Below, one piece after another: positions 7,550 to 16,179 of a stretch of DNA of 21,230 nt. Under the pieces are notes generated by a model, which saw only the letters and a program-made list of their open reading frames with translations, ran no database searches and had not been told where the DNA came from. Position 1 is the first letter of the stretch. Every line of letters begins with the position of its first letter. The stretch lies in assembly GCA_015661985.1 (NCBI GenBank), contig DQVB01000748.1, positions 1-21,230 on the forward strand. The letters run 5' to 3'. The position numbers and the translations under genes are program-made. The stretch comes from Planctomycetota bacterium (GTDB lineage: Bacteria > Planctomycetota > Planctomycetia > Pirellulales > Thermoguttaceae).

Positions 7550-7607
7550 GCCCTGTCGCAGGCGCCGGACAAGGGATCGTAACCGTTCACGGGGCGGGGG
7601 ACCGGTA

Positions 7608-7743
7608 GGGTGGGACAAGCAAGCGGTTTCAGCGGTGGATCTGCGGTCGCCGGAAGGAACTCGCCTGGGGGCAAAACAGCGCAGCGGCAGGTCGAGTCCG
7701 TTTGCGCCGGCCCACCGCCACGAGCGGCGACCTTGTCCCAACC
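7608..7743. repeat. Long imperfect inverted repeat between convergent genes
   Basis: Outer arms GGGTGGGACAAG (7608-7619) and CTTGTCCCAACC (7732-7743) pair at 11 of 12 positions. Further in, AGCGGTGG and CCACCGCC are again complementary, so a stem of over 30 bp with an internal bulge is possible. It lies 58 bp after the glycosyltransferase stop and 64 bp beyond the MscS stop, where a two-way terminator would be expected, but it lacks T-tracts and may be a mobile repeat relic. The GTGGGACA word is shared with family A. Confidence 0.5.
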
Positions 7744-7807
7744 GACCTCGGCGCCCACGGGGCGTGAACGGATACAAGGGATCCGCAAACGTCCGGCGCC
7801 TCATCCC

Positions 7808-9121
7808 TCACGGCCTATTCGGATCGGCTCCGAGCAATTCCAGGGCAAGCCGGCGCTTCGGGTCGCCAGCCAGATAAACGGTTTGGGTGGGATAGGCGAA
7901 TTCAATCCCCGCCTCCTCGAAGGCTTCGAAAACGCGCAGGTTTATTCTCTGCGCGTGCTCCAGATAGTCCCAGTAAGACGGCGGGACGTACCAGTAAATG
8001 ACCAGGATGTTCAGGCTGTCCGGATTGTACTCGTTGAAATAGACCCGTGGCGGGTAGGGTTCCCCGTTGATCCTCTCATGGATCGGGCCGCGGATGTCAT
8101 CTTCCTCCAGGATGTCGCGAACGATCTGGACGGCCTGCCGCACCTTCTCGGCCGGCGTGTCGTAGGTGATCGTCAGGTTCATAACGCGGCGGATCGACGG
8201 CCGCCGGCCGATGTTCTCAATGGCTTCGCTGACGATGCTGGCGTTGGGGATGGTGACCATGTGTCCAGTGAGGGTGCGGACCTTGGTCGAGCGGAATCCG
8301 ATCTCTTCGATGACCCCGTCGTAGCCGCTGAACACGATCCGTTCGCCTACATGAAACGGCCGGTCCATGAGGATGGTGAGCGAACCGAAGAAGTTCTTCA
8401 GCGAATCCTGGGCGGCCAGTGACACGGCCAACCCGGCGATACCCAGACCGGCCAGCCACGCCCCGATGTCTTGCTCGAACACACTGTTGACGACAAACAG
8501 CGCGCCCAGAGTCCAGAGTACGGCGCGCAGGATGCGCCGGATCCACGGTCCCAGGTACTCGTCGATGGCCGACTCGCGGCGGGCAATCAGGCGCCGCAGG
8601 CCGATGTCCACCAAGGCCACCAAGTTGGAGGCGTACCACAACACGGCGATCGTGTACAGAAGCAGGACTGTCTTGCCCCAGAAGGCGGCCAGCTCTCCCA
8701 GATGGAAATTGGCCATACCGATCGAGAGGCCCAGGCTGATGAGTCCCAGTGCGGCAGGGCCCACCGATCCCCGCACCGCCTGATGCTGGACCAACCAGCC
8801 GCGGGCCTGGAACCGCCCCGCCACCTGACCAAGCAGTCCGGCCAGCACCCGACCGGCAATCACCCCGGCCGCCAAGCCCAAAAGCGGTGAAATCCAGTTC
8901 CAGAACGTATTGTGTTGCCGGATAAACCTGGCCTGATCACCGAGCCAACCGAAGCCCGATGAGACCGCGGCCTGGCCGGGCCCCCCCGAAGGGACCGCCG
9001 CGTCGGAACCCGGCTGAATTCCTTCCGAACCGGCGGCCAGCACAAAGGGGCCGACATTCCAAAGCCACAGCCCTCCGGCCAAGACCAGCCGTATCAAAAG
9101 CGAGCGAAACCCACGGTTCAT
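7808..9121 (-). CDS. mscS: Mechanosensitive ion channel, MscS family, with signal peptide
   Basis: 437 residues. MscS channels open under membrane tension and release solutes after osmotic downshock. A signal peptide is evident at 1-30 (RSLLIRLVLAGGLWLW...FVLAAG). Hydrophobic helices follow at about 76-99, 121-136, 149-166 and 200-212. The pore-lining helix and start of the beta domain are at about 222-262: LAGLGIAGLAVSLAAQDSL then KNFFGSLTILMDRPFHVGER, the family signature. The cytoplasmic MscS domain runs to the C-terminus. The start ATG at 9121 has GGGAGAGGG 5 nt upstream; the open frame to 9214 is longer without support. It is larger than E. coli MscS (286 residues) because of the extra N-terminal helices. 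Convergent with the glycosyltransferase and divergent from the propeller gene. Confidence 0.93.
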   Translation of the reverse strand: MNRGFRSLLIRLVLAGGLWLWNVGPFVLAAGSEGIQPGSDAAVPSGGPGQAAVSSGFGWLGDQARFIRQHNTFWNWISPLLGLAAGVIAGRVLAGLLGQVAGRFQARGWLVQHQAVRGSVGPAALGLISLGLSIGMANFHLGELAAFWGKTVLLLYTIAVLWYASNLVALVDIGLRRLIARRESAIDEYLGPWIRRILRAVLWTLGALFVVNSVFEQDIGAWLAGLGIAGLAVSLAAQDSLKNFFGSLTILMDRPFHVGERIVFSGYDGVIEEIGFRSTKVRTLTGHMVTIPNASIVSEAIENIGRRPSIRRVMNLTITYDTPAEKVRQAVQIVRDILEEDDIRGPIHERINGEPYPPRVYFNEYNPDSLNILVIYWYVPPSYWDYLEHAQRINLRVFEAFEEAGIEFAYPTQTVYLAGDPKRRLALELLGADPNRP

Positions 9122-9467
9122 CACGCCCTCTCCCAACCAAAAAGAACCGCTCATGCCGAGACCCCAACGTAGAGCAAGCGTCCGCGCTTGATCCACAACC
9201 AAAGGGGACATCACCAGTTACGAAACTCGAACCAGGCCCGCGCCGTGCGCACATCCCACCGCACAAGGACCCCAACGCGGCCGGCGGCGGCAACCAAATG
9301 GAGCGGTGGGCGCCGGCCCCTTGCACGCGCTGGTTGCGCCCTGATAATAACGCTTGGAAAGCCGGCCGGCAGGGGGACTTGCCCTTGGTTCGGCCGGTTG
9401 GGGCTGGCCCCGGATCGTCCTGTGGCTGCATGAGTTCGTGCCCATGATTGTGAAGGAGTCCCAAACG
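9122..9467. other. Gene-free stretch of 346 bp between divergent genes
   Basis: It separates the MscS gene (-) and the methyltransferase-propeller gene (+). The only candidate signal seen is the weak promoter at 9321-9348. A CGCGCCGTGCGCACATC-like segment near 9240 faintly recalls family A, but is too short to call. Confidence 0.5.
9321..9348 (+). promoter_or_regulatory. Weak putative promoter of the methyltransferase-propeller gene
   Basis: GATAAT (5 of 6 to the -10 consensus) at 9343-9348, preceded after 16 nt by TTGCAC at 9321-9326 (3 of 6). The -35 element is poor; an AT-rich island in a GC-rich region makes the -10 more credible. Confidence 0.3.
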
Positions 9468-12400
9468 ATGTCGTCGATCGTGCAAGCAAAACGATTCTGG
9501 TACGCGGCCTTCCTGGGGATCGCCATCTGGGGCATGGGCTTTGGCTGGACGAAAGCTGCGGCCCCCCAGACCACCGCCCAGGAGATCCTGGAGGGCACCG
9601 GGGTCCGGGGCGGTCTGGTCGTTCACCTGGGTTGCGGCGACGGCCGATTGACCGCCGCCCTGGCTACCGGGCCCAGCTACGTGGTGCAGGGGCTCGACCG
9701 CGACCCGGCGTGTGTGGCAGCCGCCCGCGACCATATCCAATCCCAAGGGCTCTACGGCCGGGTGACGGTGATTCCGTGGCGCGGTGACCAGTTGCCCTAT
9801 ATCGACAACCTGGTGAACCTGCTGGTGGCCGAAGATCTGCAGGGGGTTTCGATGGACGAAGTGCTGCGCGTGTTGGTCCCCGGCGGCGTTGCCTACGTCA
9901 AGCAGGCGGGCCGGTGGACGAAGACGCTCAAGCCGTTCCCATCGGAAATAGACGAGTGGACCCACTACTTGCACGATCCGACGAATAACGCGGTGGCTCA
10001 CGACACGGCCATCGGGCCCCCGCGCCGCTACCAATGGATTGCCGGGCCTCGCTACTCGCGCCAGCACGACCACATGTCGAACCTCAGCGCCATGGTCTCC
10101 GCCGGCGGGAGGGTGTTCTACATCTTCGACGAATCGCCGCGGGCCTCGATCCTGACCCCGCCCGAGTGGCGATTGATCGCCCGCGACGCCTTCAACGGGA
10201 CGCTCTTGTGGAAGCGGGACATCAGCGTCTGGCATCCGCACCTGTGGCGACTCAAGAGTGGTCCCCAACTGCTGACCCGCCGACTGGTGGCCTCCGACGG
10301 TCGCGTCTTCGTCACTCTGGGCATCGACGCCCCGGTCTCCGTGCTGGATGCGGCCACGGGCGAGACGCTTCGCACTCTGGAGCAGACCAGGGCGACCGAG
10401 GAGATCCTCTACCTGGACGGGATGCTCGTGCTCTCCGTGGCCGCCGAAGGTCAGCCGCTCAGGAGCGATCCGGAGCGGCGGTACACGTCGCTGAAGGAAA
10501 TGAACAACGACGTGACCAATCCCCTCTGGACCGAAGCCCCGCGCACGGTGATGGCGGTAGACGCTGAATCGGGCCGCGTGGTGTGGAAACACCAGACCCC
10601 GTTGGTCTCCATGTCGCTTGCCGCCGACGCCCGACGCGTCGTCTTCCACGACGGCCAGCGGCTCGAGTGCCTGGATCGGCTCACCGGCCAGCGGCTGTGG
10701 AGCTCGGATCCTTTGCCCGTCAAACGGCCCATGCGCAGCTCGGGCGGGGCCACGGTGGTCATCTACGATGACGTGGTCCTGTACAGCGGCCAGGTGGCCG
10801 CCGAAAAGCGCCGACAGCGGCGCAGCACCACCATGTTCGCCCTCTCGGCCGACAACGGCAAGACGCTGTGGCAGGCCCGACATGCTCCCTGCGGACACAT
10901 GGGAACCCCAGACGATATCCTCGTTGTGGGCGGCCTGGTCTGGTCCGGCGCCGTGGCCCAGGGTTCGGATTCCGGCGTGATGACGGGCCGCGATCTGCAC
11001 ACGGGTGAAGTGAAGGCGGAATTCCCGCCGGACGTCCAGACCCACTGGTTCCACCACCGCTGCTACCGGGCCAAGGCGACTGACAAGTACCTGCTGTTCT
11101 CACGCACAGGGATCGAGTTCATCGATTACGCCCGGGAGCATTGGATCTGCCACCATTGGGTCCGCGGCGCTTGTCTGTACGGCATTCTTCCCGCCAACGG
11201 CTTGATCTACGCGCCCCAGCACCCGTGTGCCTGTTACATCGAGGCCAAGCTGTACGGGCTCAGCGTATTGGCACCGGCCAGCGACGGTCTGCCCCAGCAC
11301 CAGATCCCCGGTGCCGAACGTCTCCAGCGCGGCCCCGCTTACGGGCAACCGCTGGCTGAAGCCCAAGCGGACAGCGACGATTGGCCCACCTTCCGACACG
11401 ATGCGGCGCGAAGCGGCACCACCAGGACCGCTGTGCCGGCCCGCGGTCTGGCCACCGCCTGGAACAAAGCGTTGGGCGGCAAACTCACCAGCCCTGTGGT
11501 CGCCGGCGGTAGACTCTTCGTAGCCTCCGTAGACAGCCACACCCTCCACGCCCTGGACGCAGGCACGGGCGAGCCGGTGTGGCAGTTCACCGCGGGAGGT
11601 CGCATCGACTCACCGCCCACCCTGTGGAAAGGCCGCGTGCTGTTCGGTTCGGCCGACGGCTACGTCTATTGCCTCACCGCTGGAGACGGCCAGCTGGTGT
11701 GGCGGTACCGCGCCGCGCCCGAAGAGCGGCAGATGGGCGCCTGGGATCAGATCGAATCCGTCTGGCCGGTGCACGGCAGCGTGCTGGTCCAAAACGACGT
11801 CCTCTACTGCGTCGCCGGACGCTCCATGTTCCTCGACGGGGGCTTGCGCCTGCTGCGACTCGACCCGGCCACCGGAAAGAAACTCTCCGAAACCATCCTG
11901 GACGACCGCGACCCGCAAAGCGGCCAGAACCTGCAGGTGCACGTCCAAGGCCTGAATATGCCGGTCGCCCTGCCGGATGTGCTGTCCAGCGATGGCCGCT
12001 ACGTCTACATGCGGTCGCTGCCCTTCCACCTGGACGGACGGCGCAAGTACGTGGGCTACGTCGATGTGAAAGACCAGCAGGGTGATGACCGACACCTGTT
12101 CTGCCCCACCGGGTTCCTGGACGATTCCCTCTGGCACCGCACCTACTGGGGTTACGGCCGCGCCTGGGCTTCGGGCGCTGGGGGTTACTACCGCGCCGGA
12201 CGACTCATCGCTGCCGGCCGCCCCCTGGTGGTCAGCCAGCACAAGGTCTACGGATTCGGCCGGCTGTGGAAGTACTACCGCTGGACCACGCCCCTGGAAT
12301 ACCACCTGTTCGCCACGGACAAAGAGCCCGAGGTCGTCAAGGCATCCACAGAACGACGACCAGTGCGCAAGAAAGGCCGGCGCGTGGGCACACGGACGGT

Positions 12401-12752
12401 GGCCTTCACCCGCTTCGCCACGGATTGGTCGGTCAGCGTGCCGGTGCAAGCCACCGCCATGGTGCTGGCGGGGGATGTGCTCTTCGTGGCCGGCCCGCCC
12501 GACGTGGTCGATGAAGAAGAAGCGGTCCGTGCCCTGGCCGATCCCGAGATCCAAGAGAAGCTGGCCGAACAAAGGGCTGCCTACGAAGGTCGCCTCGGCG
12601 GACTGCTCCTGGCCGTCGACCCGAAAGACGGCCAAACACTGAGCCGCTGCCGGTTGGATCACATGCCTCGCTTCGACGGCCTGATCGCCGCCCGAGGTAA
12701 GCTCTACATGACCACGGCCGACGGCCACGTCCTGTGCTTGGCCGGCCAATAG
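9468..12752 (+). CDS. Secreted SAM-methyltransferase-like / PQQ-type beta-propeller fusion
   Basis: 1094 residues. The start ATG at 9468 follows AAGGAG by 9 nt. Residues 1-33 form a signal peptide (hydrophobic YAAFLGIAIWGMGFGW, then KAAAPQ). Residues about 40-175 carry a class I methyltransferase fold: motif I VVHLGCGDGRLT (51-62), an acidic end of strand 2 in GLDRDP, and LLVAED as the motif II region. About 190-590 is a first propeller of PQQ-like blades (DAATGETLRTL, DAESGRVVWKH, SADNGKTLWQA). DDWPTFRHDAARSG at 637-650 opens a second propeller (DAGTGEPVWQF, TAGDGQLVWRY, DPKDGQTLSR). A conserved block, HRCYRAKAT...HWVRGACLYG, lies between them. The architecture is familiar in planctomycetes, but its activity is not known to me. 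A SAM-binding fold behind a signal peptide is odd, as SAM is not expected outside the cytoplasm. Confidence 0.88.
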   Translation: MSSIVQAKRFWYAAFLGIAIWGMGFGWTKAAAPQTTAQEILEGTGVRGGLVVHLGCGDGRLTAALATGPSYVVQGLDRDPACVAAARDHIQSQGLYGRVTVIPWRGDQLPYIDNLVNLLVAEDLQGVSMDEVLRVLVPGGVAYVKQAGRWTKTLKPFPSEIDEWTHYLHDPTNNAVAHDTAIGPPRRYQWIAGPRYSRQHDHMSNLSAMVSAGGRVFYIFDESPRASILTPPEWRLIARDAFNGTLLWKRDISVWHPHLWRLKSGPQLLTRRLVASDGRVFVTLGIDAPVSVLDAATGETLRTLEQTRATEEILYLDGMLVLSVAAEGQPLRSDPERRYTSLKEMNNDVTNPLWTEAPRTVMAVDAESGRVVWKHQTPLVSMSLAADARRVVFHDGQRLECLDRLTGQRLWSSDPLPVKRPMRSSGGATVVIYDDVVLYSGQVAAEKRRQRRSTTMFALSADNGKTLWQARHAPCGHMGTPDDILVVGGLVWSGAVAQGSDSGVMTGRDLHTGEVKAEFPPDVQTHWFHHRCYRAKATDKYLLFSRTGIEFIDYAREHWICHHWVRGACLYGILPANGLIYAPQHPCACYIEAKLYGLSVLAPASDGLPQHQIPGAERLQRGPAYGQPLAEAQADSDDWPTFRHDAARSGTTRTAVPARGLATAWNKALGGKLTSPVVAGGRLFVASVDSHTLHALDAGTGEPVWQFTAGGRIDSPPTLWKGRVLFGSADGYVYCLTAGDGQLVWRYRAAPEERQMGAWDQIESVWPVHGSVLVQNDVLYCVAGRSMFLDGGLRLLRLDPATGKKLSETILDDRDPQSGQNLQVHVQGLNMPVALPDVLSSDGRYVYMRSLPFHLDGRRKYVGYVDVKDQQGDDRHLFCPTGFLDDSLWHRTYWGYGRAWASGAGGYYRAGRLIAAGRPLVVSQHKVYGFGRLWKYYRWTTPLEYHLFATDKEPEVVKASTERRPVRKKGRRVGTRTVAFTRFATDWSVSVPVQATAMVLAGDVLFVAGPPDVVDEEEAVRALADPEIQEKLAEQRAAYEGRLGGLLLAVDPKDGQTLSRCRLDHMPRFDGLIAARGKLYMTTADGHVLCLAGQ

Positions 12753-12921
12753 AGAGTCCTGCCCCGGAGAAAGTGGGACGGCACATGCGCAAAAGTGCCT
12801 TGCCGTCGAGAGGGCCCGGAAGCCAGGATGCTGTTGCAAGACATCACGTCGGGGCGGTGCGCGGATCTCCGGACCCCGCACAGACGCTGACCGAAGGTCT
12901 CCGAAACCGGTGAGGGTTGTC

Positions 12922-14277
12922 ATGAAGGACCTGTTTCCAACGTTGGTATGTGTTGTGGCCTTTTCCATGTCGGTTGCCTGCCCCATGAATCGAGTGGCAG
13001 GCGCGGCCTATGGCATTGTGGAGTCGCTCGAGGTCGATACGGTGCCGTCCTGGTTTCCCGTGGGGTTCTGCCTGCTGACCCAGGACGAGCAACAGTACGT
13101 GGCCTACTACAACGAGCAGCACCAGATGGTTGTGGCACGGCGGAGCGTGGACGGCCGAAAGTGGCAAAAGGTGACACTCCCGAGCAAGATCGGCTGGGAC
13201 AGCCACAACTACGTCACGATGGCCGTCGATTCTGCGGGATACATTCACCTGTCGGGCAACATGCACTGCGTGCCGTTGATCTACTTTCGCACGGAGAAGC
13301 CCGGCGATATCACGACGTTCCAACGGCACCCGATGACCGGACGAGAAGAACAACGGTGTACCTATCCGCGGTTTCTGAACGACGCGGAGGGCAACCTGCT
13401 GTTCACCTACCGCTCCGGCGGCAGCGGAAACGGCAGACGGTTCTACAACATCTATGATGTGGCAACGAAGACGTGGACCCGCTTCCTCCGCACTCCGCTC
13501 TTCGAAGGCGAAGGGCAGCGCAACGCCTATCCCCGCGGGCCGCTCAAAGGACCGGATGGCCTCTTCCACGTCGTTTGGGTCTGGAGGGATACGCCGGACT
13601 GCGCGACCAATCACCACTTGTCCTATGCGCGAAGCCCCGACTTGAAGCATTGGGAGACCGCTGCCGGCAAACCAGTTCATCTTCCATTGACGCTTGGACA
13701 GTCGGAATTGTGCGTCGATCCGATCCCCTCCGGCGGCGGCATCATCAACGGTTGCGAGAGCCTGACCTTTGACTCCGACCATCGCCCGATTATTTCGTAC
13801 CATAAGCTCGACGAAAACGGCCACATGCAGATCTATGTCACACGATTCGAGGACGGACAGTGGCGCGGCCATCCGATCACGTCGTGGGAGAAGAACATCA
13901 CGTTTAGCGGACGCGGCGCCATGCCGTTCATCGGGATTCGCGTCTCCGGACTCAGGAGGGTGGAACCAGACATGTTCTGTATCACCTACAAGCACCGCGA
14001 CTACGGCTCAGGGCGGATCATCGTGGACGAAAAGACGCTCCGGCCGGTGGAACGAGATGTTACGGTCCCTTCCGAGTACCCGAGGGAACTCACCAGACCG
14101 ACAATAGCTTTTGAAGGGATCAGCGTCCGGCTTGCGCATGACGCAGGCAGCCCGAAGGATGCAGATACGAAATACGTCCTGCGGTGGGAGACACTCGGTG
14201 CCCATTATGACAGACCGAGAAGGCCGCCGCTGCCGCCGCCCAGCGTGCTGGAGCTGGTGAAGCTCCAGCGGGAGTAG
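12922..14277 (+). CDS. Secreted BNR_4 beta-propeller protein, possible polysaccharide lyase
   Basis: 451 residues. The start ATG at 12922 has GAGGG 5 nt upstream; a GTG at 12910 is the alternative. Signal peptide 1-29 (LFPTLVCVVAFSM, cleavage near AGAA); C20 is not in a proper lipobox. The rest is a BNR_4-type propeller: VAYYNEQHQMVVARRSVDG, then DSHNYVTMAVDSAGYIHLSG with H95-N96 and H115, then YPRFLNDAEGNLLFTYRSG with Y163 and R164, then further blades to about 400. The His pair 20 residues apart plus Tyr and Arg resembles, as far as I recall, ulvan lyases of PL25, which have this fold; most BNR_4 proteins are uncharacterised. It lies 169 bp after the propeller fusion and 106 bp before the next secreted protein. 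Confidence 0.85.
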   Translation: MKDLFPTLVCVVAFSMSVACPMNRVAGAAYGIVESLEVDTVPSWFPVGFCLLTQDEQQYVAYYNEQHQMVVARRSVDGRKWQKVTLPSKIGWDSHNYVTMAVDSAGYIHLSGNMHCVPLIYFRTEKPGDITTFQRHPMTGREEQRCTYPRFLNDAEGNLLFTYRSGGSGNGRRFYNIYDVATKTWTRFLRTPLFEGEGQRNAYPRGPLKGPDGLFHVVWVWRDTPDCATNHHLSYARSPDLKHWETAAGKPVHLPLTLGQSELCVDPIPSGGGIINGCESLTFDSDHRPIISYHKLDENGHMQIYVTRFEDGQWRGHPITSWEKNITFSGRGAMPFIGIRVSGLRRVEPDMFCITYKHRDYGSGRIIVDEKTLRPVERDVTVPSEYPRELTRPTIAFEGISVRLAHDAGSPKDADTKYVLRWETLGAHYDRPRRPPLPPPSVLELVKLQRE

Positions 14278-14336
14278 AGCAAAGGGACAGAAAGGAGCCG
14301 CCAAGCCTCGTGGCCGGGCAAACACGTTCCAAGACG

Positions 14337-14345
14337 TGGTATGAT
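14337..14345 (+). promoter_or_regulatory. Putative extended -10 promoter before the GH-like gene
   Basis: TGG followed by TATGAT (5 of 6) makes an extended -10 element, 38 nt before the ATG at 14384. There is no recognisable -35. If used, the gene can be transcribed apart from its upstream neighbour. Confidence 0.35.
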
Positions 14346-14383
14346 GGATCCGCGATCGAAGGGAGAACAGAAAGGAAACCACC

Positions 14384-15964
14384 ATGAACGACGCTGATTT
14401 CCTGCGACCCCATCGGCTGAAGTCTGCGGCTGTGCTGATGCTCGCCGTGATGGGATCGATGCCGTTTCCGTCGTGGACCAGGGCAGCGGAGGAAGCAACA
14501 GAAGATGTGATCGACGTCGGCTCGCGACGGGAGCTGTTTGTCGACGGCTTCTTGATCGACAGGCTCACGGGGGAAGCCGAATTGCGGCTGCATCATCCCA
14601 GGCCGCGCGGCATCGCCATCGTACATGACGCGCCTTGGGAAGGCAGCGGTTCCGGCTACCACACGGTTTTCCAGGACGGTGACGTGTACCGGATGTACTA
14701 CCGCGGATGGCATCTGGATGTGTCGCAGGGAAAACTCGACACCGGCCGGCACAGGCCCTTCTACTGCTATGCCGAAAGCAGCGACGGCGTCCACTGGCGC
14801 AAGCCCGAATTGGGCATCGTGGAGTTCGACGGATCGAAGAAGAACAATATCATACTGGAAGGGCTCGGCACGCATAACTTTGCCCCGTTCAAGGACGGCA
14901 ACCCCGACTGCCCGCCGGAAGCCCGCTACAAGGCCCTGGCCGGAACGAAGAGCGAAGGCGGGCTGTTTGCGTTCCAATCGGCCGACGGCATCCACTGGTC
15001 GCTCATGACGGCGGGTCCGGTCATCACCGACGGCGCCTTCGACTCGCAGAACCTGGCCTTCTGGGATCCGACGCTGGGCAAGTATCGAGCGTATTGGCGC
15101 ATCTTCACTGCGGGCGTGACGAAGGCCAAGGAGTGGCGACCGTCCGGCTTTCGCGCCATTCGCACGGGCACGTCCAGCGATTTCCTCAATTGGGGCGAGC
15201 ACGCGGACCTGACGTACGTCGACTCGCCAGATGAACATCTCTACACGAACCAGGTGAATCCCTACTATCGGGCGCCGCACATCCTCATCGGCTTTCCCAC
15301 CCGCTACCTCGATCGCGGCTGGTCCGCGTCGATGCGCGCCCTGCCGGAACGGGAGAACCGTGAGTTGCGGGCTTCGGCCAGCCGCCGATTCGGCACGGCC
15401 CTGACCGAAGGATTGCTCATGGCCAGCCGCGACGGCGTGAGGTTCAAGCGGTGGAACGAGGCATTCTTGCGTCCCGGCATCCAGCGGCCGGGCACGTGGC
15501 AATACGGGCAGCAGTACATTGCGTGCCATGTCGTGGAAACCGCCTCCTCGCTCCCCGGCGCGCCGAACGAACTGTCCATCTACGCCACCGAAGGCTACTG
15601 GCACGGCAAAGGCGGCAGGCTTCGGCGTTACACGTTGCGGCTGGACGGCTTCGTCTCGGCAAGCGCGCCTATGAAAGGCGGCGAACTGATCACAAAGCCG
15701 CTGAGGTTCGACGGCGCCAGACTCGTGCTGAACTTCGCCACGTCAGCCGCCGGCAGCCTACGCGTCGAAATCCAAGACCTCGACGGCAATCCGATCGAAG
15801 GATTCAGTCTGGCCGATTGCCCCGATCAGTTCGGTGACTCGGTTCAGCGCGTCGTTACCTGGAAAGGGGGAGCGGACGTGAAGGAACTCGCCGGGCACAC
15901 GGTCCGGTTGCGATTCGTGTTGAAGGACGCCGACCTGTTCGCGTTCCAGTTTCAAAAGGAGTAG
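14384..15964 (+). CDS. Secreted glycoside-hydrolase-like (GH32/43-type propeller) protein
   Basis: 526 residues. The start ATG at 14384 has GAAAGGA 8 nt upstream. Signal peptide 1-35 (hydrophobic AAVLMLAVMGSMPF, cleavage near TRAA). The mature N-terminus SRRELFVDGFLIDRL opens a five-bladed-propeller-like region in which blade words recur: AESSDGVHWRKPELGI, FQSADGIHWSLM, TSSDFLNW and MASRDGVRFKRW. This Asp-Gly-x-x-Trp pattern is common in GH32/GH43-like proteins. A C-terminal beta-sandwich, about 430-526 (KPLRFDGARLVLNF ... FVLKDADLFAFQF), is typical of a planctomycete family of unknown substrate. I could not fix a catalytic carboxylate pair, so it may bind sugar instead of cutting it. It is the last of three secreted propeller-type genes on this strand. 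Confidence 0.8.
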   Translation: MNDADFLRPHRLKSAAVLMLAVMGSMPFPSWTRAAEEATEDVIDVGSRRELFVDGFLIDRLTGEAELRLHHPRPRGIAIVHDAPWEGSGSGYHTVFQDGDVYRMYYRGWHLDVSQGKLDTGRHRPFYCYAESSDGVHWRKPELGIVEFDGSKKNNIILEGLGTHNFAPFKDGNPDCPPEARYKALAGTKSEGGLFAFQSADGIHWSLMTAGPVITDGAFDSQNLAFWDPTLGKYRAYWRIFTAGVTKAKEWRPSGFRAIRTGTSSDFLNWGEHADLTYVDSPDEHLYTNQVNPYYRAPHILIGFPTRYLDRGWSASMRALPERENRELRASASRRFGTALTEGLLMASRDGVRFKRWNEAFLRPGIQRPGTWQYGQQYIACHVVETASSLPGAPNELSIYATEGYWHGKGGRLRRYTLRLDGFVSASAPMKGGELITKPLRFDGARLVLNFATSAAGSLRVEIQDLDGNPIEGFSLADCPDQFGDSVQRVVTWKGGADVKELAGHTVRLRFVLKDADLFAFQFQKE

Positions 15965-15988
15965 CGCTACAGGAGAACTTTCCTCAAC

Positions 15989-16075
15989 GTGGGACAGGCT
16001 TCCAGCCCGTCACCCACAACCCGAAGGACGCGCGCCGGGCGCACACATGTGCGAGGAGTAAGACTCCAGCGCGGC
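15989..16075 (+). repeat. Dispersed intergenic repeat, family A, copy 2
   Basis: GTGGGACAGGCTTCCAGCCC, then GTCACCCACAACCCG, a GCGCCGGGCGCACACATGTG block and AGTAAGACTCCAGCGCGGC. It shares these words in the same order with 878-975. Positions 15993-16011 fold as an 8-bp stem with one mismatch. It starts 25 nt after the GH-like stop codon and may act as a weak terminator. Confidence 0.7.
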
Positions 16076-16179
16076 AAAACCCCGACGAAGCAGGGTGTGT
16101 AGCACCGTTGCAGGGGATGGAGCCGATCGCAACCAGGAATGTGGCCCTTTTCGCGCAGTTCCTGCCCCCCAGAGGACCC

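Noticed and set aside
8937..11057. 706-codon minus-strand open frame
   Set aside because: It covers the MscS N-terminus in another frame and the sense-coded propeller gene; its composition is shadow-like and it has no recognisable domain.
12774..12806. GGCAC...GTGCC hairpin after the propeller gene as a terminator
   Set aside because: The stem is only 5 bp with a 10-nt loop and no T-tract.
11610..12986. 458-codon minus-strand open frame
   Set aside because: Antisense to clear propeller blades; no motif of its own.
12922..12990. Lipoprotein signal in the BNR_4 protein (C20)
   Set aside because: The residue three before Cys is Ser, not Leu/Val/Ile, so a normal signal peptide cleaved near residue 29 is more likely.
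14120..15604. 494-codon minus-strand open frame
   Set aside because: Antisense to the GH-like gene, which has a signal peptide, Shine-Dalgarno and repeated blade words.
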